Source of the DNA: Anopheles merus
Lineage: Eukaryota > Arthropoda > Insecta > Diptera > Culicidae
Direction of reading: 5' to 3'
DNA: 64,000 nucleotides
Assembly: GCF_017562075.2 (NCBI RefSeq)
Contig: NC_054083.1
Span: 43,427,269 to 43,491,268, forward strand
Part shown: piece by piece, positions 58,583 to 64,000 of the stretch
How the letters are laid out: every line of letters begins with the position of its first letter
Numbering within the stretch: position 1 is the first letter of the stretch
The notes under the pieces: generated by a model
Databases searched by the model: none
Told to the model about the DNA's origin: nothing
Seen by the model: only the letters and a program-made list of their open reading frames with translations
Translations under genes and position numbers: made by a program

Positions 58583-60990
58583 GTGAGGACCCCATCTGCT
58601 TGGTCCATTCTTCTCAGTCGGGAAAGGTCCTCTTTCCTACATCTTCTTGCCAGCGAGATCAAGGAGGAAAAGCGCATCCCTTGTAGGCATTCTCTCCCTC
58701 TCGCACACCCGTACACAGGCACAGAGTTTTCCAGCGGCGGTTTTGGATGGTGGTGATGATGACAACGAACCGCAAGGAGCAGTGAGAAGCAGGCCCGGTG
58801 TATGCGGAACCGGAACAAAAATAGACAGAAATCTTCATGCTATTCAACCGTACACGCGGCTTCCATCCCACTCCCGAAACCCGTCAGCTGCAGTGGACTG
58901 CAGCAGTAGTCGACGATGGCGACGACTGCATTTTGCAAGTTTGCGGAGGCGTACGAACAAACAAACACGACGCGCCACACCCCCCCACTACGCCGCCGCT
59001 AGGACAGTGGCGGGGGCCTAGACCAGCGGTGCAAACGTGCCTGCCTGTGCGCTGGGCTCTATTTGCACTGGCCTGTGCGCTGGTCGTCATCGTTAGATGC
59101 CGTATTTATAAAAGGCGGCAGTCGGGCAGGCTCGTTTCTGCGCACTTTCCGCAGGACTCGCGGGGCAGCCAAGAAGCATTTTCCACGTCTGTTTTCTGTT
59201 CCTACTTTCTTCCTCTACCGTGTAGATTCCGGTCTCTTACGTCTGTACGGAAAAATATTGCCCGTTTGTTCGCCAGCCGTGTGGCCAACCGAGCAGAACA
59301 GGGAGCAAGGGCAGGATAATGGACAAACAAGGCTGCTTGTCAGTGTGTGAAAAATAAAGTATCAAAATCATAAGAAAGAGTCCGTTGTGGGGGGGGGGGG
59401 GGGAGGAAAATACATCCTTCCCGTTGGCAACGATGCCAACAAAAAAAAAAACGGAGGAGGGGTAAAGCCAATGTACGGGACTGGGTGGGGCGTTTTTTCT
59501 CCCATTTTCCGTGCTGTGCGGTGGAGGTTTGCAATTGCAGGAAATCAAACTATTTTCTGGTGATAAATTTCATTTCAAACGTTCCGATTGCGCTTGCCCT
59601 GCTGGCATACTATTGCAGTATATGATGTTTCATGCTTTTTTATTATTCCTCTCCTTCTCTCGTGTACTTTTAATTTTGTCCCTAACCATTTGGCACTTCT
59701 TATCAGAGGCACTCGCAGCGGGAAGCTCTCACAGGATGCTTCCAAGCGATGGGACAAGAGCTCATTAATTGCCCATTCGTTTAGTTCCCCCCCCCCCCCC
59801 CCCCTATAGTGTGGGTTGTTCAAGAAAGGCGAACAAATGGAAAACTTAAAAGCCCGGACAAACTTATCGCTCGAACGGTGGCGTGCGCGGGTGGTATTGA
59901 TTTTATTCCGGCAGTGCGTTGGGTGTGTCCGGGGGTGTCCTGTTTTTTTTGCGTTCTTCAGTTTCTTCTGCGCACTACAAATAATTACTTTCTCAACCAA
60001 TGGTAGCGCGTGCTGCTACGTCCAACAGTCACCGTCGTTGGCGGTGGAAAATGATGGTCGTCCAACAGAGACTGCCCGTTGCGTTGGACTGTGGAGTGTT
60101 TGTGCCGGTGTTTGCTTGTTTGTTGGTGAGACTTTTCCCCACTGCTTGCGTGGTACGCCGTTCAACCCGTTTCGCTTCTCGCTGTAGCAGCTAGTTTCCG
60201 TACAATGGAGTTTTGGAGCGAAATCGAAAAGCTTACCCATCTTTGTGCCGGGTCCCACGATCGCCCCGCGTCGCTGGATGAGAGATTATTATCGAGCGGA
60301 AACGGGCGAGAAAAGTAAACTGAAATTGAGAATAGCAAATGATGGGGCTTTGTCCCTTCGCCGGCGGCGGGGGTGTGTGTTGGTTTGGGATACAAGTTGT
60401 TATTTTAAACGGAGGTTGCCGCTTTTTTTTTTAGATTTTAATCCCTTTACGTCTGGCGCGGGCTTTTGGGCTGAAGCGATCCGATCCGGTGGGCGTTTAA
60501 CATTTTATGGAATAACAGTTATCCAACGGTTGCCGGTGACGGTTGTTGGTGAGCAGGTTTGTGGGATGGAAGTTGTTTATCGATAAATTTACACTGGATG
60601 CTTGTTTGATGATGAAACATCTGAAGTTTTAAGTTAGTTTGTGAAGGTACTATTTTCTTTGCTGTTTGTTTTTGAATCTTCGGTGAATCCGGTTGATGGA
60701 GCGTGTAAGAATTATAAGTCTAGGATGTCCCATTTCAGGCTTTAGGCACTAATTTTGAAGGCTGAGCTACTGATATTTCCTGAAGTTACTCTATCTTCAG
60801 TGTGTACTGCAGAATGATATGATCATAATATCTTGATGTCTCCGAATCATATTATTCAACATCCAATGTCTTCAGTTTTCAGGAATATACTTCCAACAAG
60901 AAGACCAAGAGACTATTTCACTGTCTTGGACTTTAATTTGGAATAAATCAGCGAGCAAAATGATTTCCATTTTCCTACCCAACTCCAGGA
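58583..60990. other. Non-coding stretch
   Basis: No supported gene. A TATAAAA near 59107 and several open frames on both strands have no further support. It holds a run of 15 G (59389-59403) and one of 18 C (59787-59804). Confidence 0.4.
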
Positions 60991-60996
60991 TTTATT
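60991..60996 (-). terminator. Possible polyA signal of the 118-residue gene
   Basis: AATAAA on the minus strand, about 337 bases past the stop codon at 61333, the nearest canonical hexamer I found. Confidence 0.35.
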
Positions 60997-61332
60997 AAAT
61001 CCTAATCCATCTCATGGTTCTGCCTAGCGCTGCTGATGCCACGGACAAACAGGACCGTAGAAAACAATGCAGAAACTTTTCCCCGTATCGAACGAGCACA
61101 TCGAGTGTAGATCTAATTTACCAAATACGCATCATCGCTCTCGACTGAGACGGACCGGGCTGCTGGTCCCTTGATGAGCTTTCCCTTCGGTGGGCAGTGA
61201 GGACCTTGAAGAAGATGCGAAGGTCTTAAATCCGGTTGGGGTTCAACTTTCGCATCCTGTTTGTTTGGGAAAAACGGTAGCCCAACGCTGTCCGACGCCG
61301 ACGTTAGCTTTACGGCGCGGAGAATTTAATCC

Positions 61333-61963
61333 TCATTCTCTTCCCTTGAGGTTTTCGGACGCTTTTCCGATGCCCCGGATGGATTTGTGATACTCTTCTA
61401 CTACTATACCGAGCAGCTCCATCTGACGGTAGTGACGGTCCATTTCCAAAGCCTTACGGCGTTTGTACGTACGTACGGTGAGTTGTTGTGTTTGTTGGGT
61501 TTGTTGCGAGAAGATTGGTAGGCTTTTGAAGAATTTCTTTAATTCTTCATTCTCTGATCCCTTTAATCTTCGGCGGTATTTTGTGCCGGCGCTGGCGCTG
61601 CGCTGACGTTCGGCTGAGTGTAGGCTGAGGGCGAATGGAGAGAAAATTCATCGCATCGTCGGTTTGGCAGGGCGGAAGATTTAGTGAACATTTTAGCTGG
61701 CTTCTACGGAGGGAAAGTATTCGCCCTCCGGCGGAGGTGAATATGTAGCATCATTCGAAAATGGGAACAAAATTATGTGAAGCATTTAAATTAAACATCA
61801 TAGCAGTAGTGTTGGTGTAGATTCTGGAAATTTAAGTTGGGTTTCATTCATACAAAAGTTTTCCACAGAGAAGAAGTTTAATTCCTAACGTTACTCACGT
61901 CGATTGTCCTGAATCATACTTCAGGAATCGTATACGCTGATGTGCCACATGTGCCTTTCCCAT
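61333..61963 (-). CDS. Complete two-exon gene, basic 118-residue protein, unidentified
   Basis: Exon 1 is 61899-61963. ATG has G at -3 and G at +4, followed by 21 codons, MGKAHVAHQRIRFLKYDSGQ then S, and it ends in phase 2 at GAC|GTGAGTAA. The intron is 274 bases. Exon 2 is 61333-61624 after the strong acceptor TTTTCTCTCCATTCGCCCTCAG. The codon across the junction is ACC (Thr), and 96 further codons run to TGA. The protein is Arg/Lys-rich. A Ser/Arg part (HSAERQRSASAGTKYRRRLK) leads to an acidic-basic helix (GSENEELKKFFKSLP), a short Gln/Thr stretch (SQQTQQTQQLTV), and a charged, probably coiled-coil end (RTYKRRKALEMDRHYRQMEL, then LGIVVEEYHKSI). No signal peptide or membrane span is present, so it is likely nuclear or cytosolic. 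I do not recognise the family. Matching phases, both splice signals and codon use make this the best non-cuticle gene here. A longer 5' part cannot be excluded. Confidence 0.72.
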
Positions 61964-62283
61964 ATCGTACCAAAGTCGAAAAAGCTGGTTTGCATGCTTA
62001 GTTTGAATAGCTATTTACGAACCACTTTTTTATCCCTTTATGTACCCCTTTCATTCCTCTCACTCTTCTCGCTCTTCCGTTTTATTGCTGCCAAGCTCTA
62101 TATGTCTTAGACTGCCATCTTGAATGTCCAAGCGCGCTCGCCAATCGGTTGATTCCTCCTTTGTTTCTTGTGCATAATGTTAGCCCGGCTGCCGGCTCCA
62201 TTCTTCTCCCGGCTTCAATGCATCTTAAAATGGCGTTCATTTTGCCATCGTACGTTCAATGAATTCTGCTCCTTTACGCCAGG

Positions 62284-62709
62284 ATGTCGCCGACAGTGTC
62301 GCCACACTGTGGATCAGCAGGAAAAGCGGGGTTAGAGTCTGCAGTACCCATACTGCTGCTGCTTCTGCTGCTACTACGACTATACCGGCGGACATGGTTT
62401 ATCCCCAGCCAGACATACGCGCTAAACATCGCTTTTATGCTGTCGTGGCCATATCGGGGTGGTACAAATATGTCTCGTTGCTTCTCGTTACACGCTCCGG
62501 GTACAAGCCGAACAGCAGCACAACACATACTAGAACAGAGCGACCAAGCCATTCGGTGGTTTCTTGTGCAGTCGGCAATTGTGTTTCTTTTTTTCCTCGC
62601 TTTGTGTTCGATTGTACCAGACACATGTTTGGAGAAGGAAAAAAAGAAGAAGAAAAAACCCTTGTTGCTAGAGACTATTCCGCCCCTGGTGCTGCTTATG
62701 TTTCAGTAA
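62284..62709 (+). CDS. Possible small membrane protein
   Basis: ATG at 62284 opens 141 codons. A Leu run (ESAVPILLLLLLLLRLYRR) and a second hydrophobic segment (RWFLVQSAIVFLFFLALCSI) could be membrane spans. A Lys cluster and a hydrophobic end (PLLLETIPPLVLLMFQ) follow. A second + frame (62259-62753) and a minus frame (62274-62624) are open over the same bases, which weakens the case. It is divergent from the 118-residue gene about 320 bases away. Unrecognised. Confidence 0.22.
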   Translation: MSPTVSPHCGSAGKAGLESAVPILLLLLLLLRLYRRTWFIPSQTYALNIAFMLSWPYRGGTNMSRCFSLHAPGTSRTAAQHILEQSDQAIRWFLVQSAIVFLFFLALCSIVPDTCLEKEKKKKKKPLLLETIPPLVLLMFQ

Positions 62710-63018
62710 TGGGCCAGTCCAAGATGAAGAATTTCTTTTGCAGAAGTTTGTGAAAACGGTCGTTCTTTTGCTTCTTGGTCTCGTTAAAGCTCCGAAAACA
62801 CACACACACACACACATACACACACACATCGTTTGCGAGGAAGCATGGAATTGGATAATTTAGTAAGCCAGAGCACACTAAGAGTTGCTGTCGCCGAATC
62901 TCGAGACACAGAGATTAAGTGAAATGAAGGTACTGCATAATTAACAGAATTAGTTAAGATTCGGTTAGATCGGGCGGGGGTCGAATATGGGTGGCAGGAC
63001 ATTTGTCTTCAACCGGGA

Positions 63019-63070
63019 TGGCAAGTAGCGCTTTACCATTAGCGTGCCTCGTCCGTACGGGTTTGATCCC
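63019..63070 (+). mobile_element. tRNA-like pol III promoter relic, probably an old SINE
   Basis: An A-box-like TGGCAAGTAGCG (63019-63030) and a B-box-like GGGTTTGATCCC (63059-63070) are in order at short tRNA-like spacing. No good acceptor stem is visible, so a decayed tRNA-derived element is the likelier reading. Confidence 0.28.
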
Positions 63071-63362
63071 TTGAATAAACAATGCCTAGGGTCGACGCAG
63101 AAAAATTGCAGGAATTGTAGCTTTGTTCTATTAGTACATAGAATAGAGTTGTAGTTAAAGAGCATTCATTATTGTCTAGGTTGTTGGAATTCTGCTTTAT
63201 ACACAAATGTAGAGGGTTCGAGGTGTATAATCTTCGAGTTCTGGAAGTGTAGAATTCTTGCCTATAAACATTTGGGATTGGAGGATCTTGAAGAACTCCC
63301 CGAATAGTCTAGAAGCTGAGAGGATGTCTGAATTGGTCAATCAAAACATTCAAAATTAGTAA

Positions 63363-63695
63363 CTAGACCCTCGTTCTCAAAACCCAATAAATTCTGAAAA
63401 CACCTCCCAAACTATTGGACCAAAACTCGTGGTTGGCGTAATAAATCTGTGCTGCCTTCCCACATTGTATGCCAACCGGTGGCGCATGCCCGGGACACCG
63501 ACGCGTACGGAGCAAAACCTCACCCACTGACGCGTGTTTGTCAAAACTGACCAGCCCTGGTACGGTGGGCAAAGCTTGAAATGAGCTTTCCACTAATGGT
63601 TCACCGCAGTGCACATTACGGCAATTAACCGTCACATAGCCGGACGAAATAGTTGTACCGGGGAGGGAGGGTGGTCTGGCCTGTAGAGGAACCAA
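63363..63695 (-). CDS. Unidentified 110-codon frame
   Basis: ATG at 63695 (minus) opens 110 codons: MVPLQARPPSLPGTT, then FQALPTVPGLVSFDKHASV, ending GGVFRIYWVLRTRV. Codon texture is fair, but other minus frames are open over the same bases. An internal GTGAGG donor-like site near 63524 suggests that only part might be exonic. No family recognised. Confidence 0.2.
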   Translation of the reverse strand: MVPLQARPPSLPGTTISSGYVTVNCRNVHCGEPLVESSFQALPTVPGLVSFDKHASVGEVLLRTRRCPGHAPPVGIQCGKAAQIYYANHEFWSNSLGGVFRIYWVLRTRV

Positions 63696-64000
63696 TGCAC
63701 AAAACCAGGATTTCCTGATGCAAATGCGCTGTACAACCAGCGAAAAAAGGCGCGCTGTATTGCAGCGTGTCAGAACTGCAAGCCATGCAACAATGTCCTT
63801 TCGGTGTTAGCGGGCAGAGAGGCTGCCCAGGCGTTGGTGCGCAGTGCTCTTGTGTAGTGTCAAATTCTGATAGTTTTAATACAAAACGCGCGGGAAGCGG
63901 GTGTGTGTGTGACCGCGAGCAAAACAGCGAGCACCAAACGTGTGGAGTGTGGTGAGCAGGGCGCGGGAGCTCCAGTTAATTGTCCCCAGGAGCTGCTTTA

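Larger units (their letters stand above)
62710..64000. other. Right edge, no secure gene
   Basis: It holds a CA run (62799-62828), a tRNA-like relic and a two-strand open region at 63363-63695. The final 300 bases show no clear exon. Confidence 0.4.

Noticed and set aside
59107..59114. TATAAAA promoter-like site
   Set aside because: No initiator or coding region follows at a sensible distance.
61190..61390. 66-codon + frame near 61.3 kb
   Set aside because: It overlaps the opposite strand of exon 2 of the 118-residue gene, whose splice signals are far better.
1..64000. CRISPR arrays, operons, bacterial ribosome-binding sites, rRNA
   Set aside because: The sequence is an insect nuclear genome. 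The tandem arrays are degenerate 6-12-base units without spacers.

Overview
The window reads as a piece of a mosquito chromosome, most likely Anopheles. The evidence is a cluster of four insect RR-2 cuticular protein genes with short phase-0 introns and TATA/TCAGT core promoters, a full-length copy of what I recognise as the An. gambiae SINE200 retroposon, small hAT-type elements, and long GT/GA-rich non-coding DNA. Genes are sparse, as expected for long introns and intergenic DNA.

Layout. The last exon of an unidentified + strand gene ends at 236. A plausible untranslated exon (3473-3897) and a short proline-rich first coding exon (11512-11598) then suggest the start of a long + strand gene. 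Splice-bounded candidate exons follow at 29470-29559, 35712-35744, 45569-45644 and 58563-58582, and a textbook recursive-splicing (ratchet) site lies at 46438/46439. If these belong together, that gene runs from about 3.5 kb to beyond 58.6 kb and hosts the other genes in its introns. This link is an inference.

The best-supported block is 15.2-20.6 kb: four two-exon RR-2 cuticle genes in two divergent pairs (15.2-/16.5+ and 18.4-/20.0+). They encode secreted chitin-binding proteins of 141, 168, 173 and 181 residues. Three share an almost identical second exon and Gly/Tyr tail. The first lacks the tail.

From 31 to 51 kb three non-autonomous hAT-like elements (31308-31957, 34148-34629, 49887-50682) share TAGTG-type ends and direct repeats of 8 bp. 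They are filled with TCCGG-centred tandem arrays. A SINE200 lies at 37.8-38.0 kb.

On the right, the - strand carries short spliced genes that a Met-to-stop search misses. The clearest is a complete two-exon gene for a basic 118-residue protein at 61333-61963. A second likely 3' exon, with acceptor, stop and polyA signal, is at 54625-54757. The remaining sequence is non-coding as far as I can see, with many microsatellites and G/C homopolymer runs.
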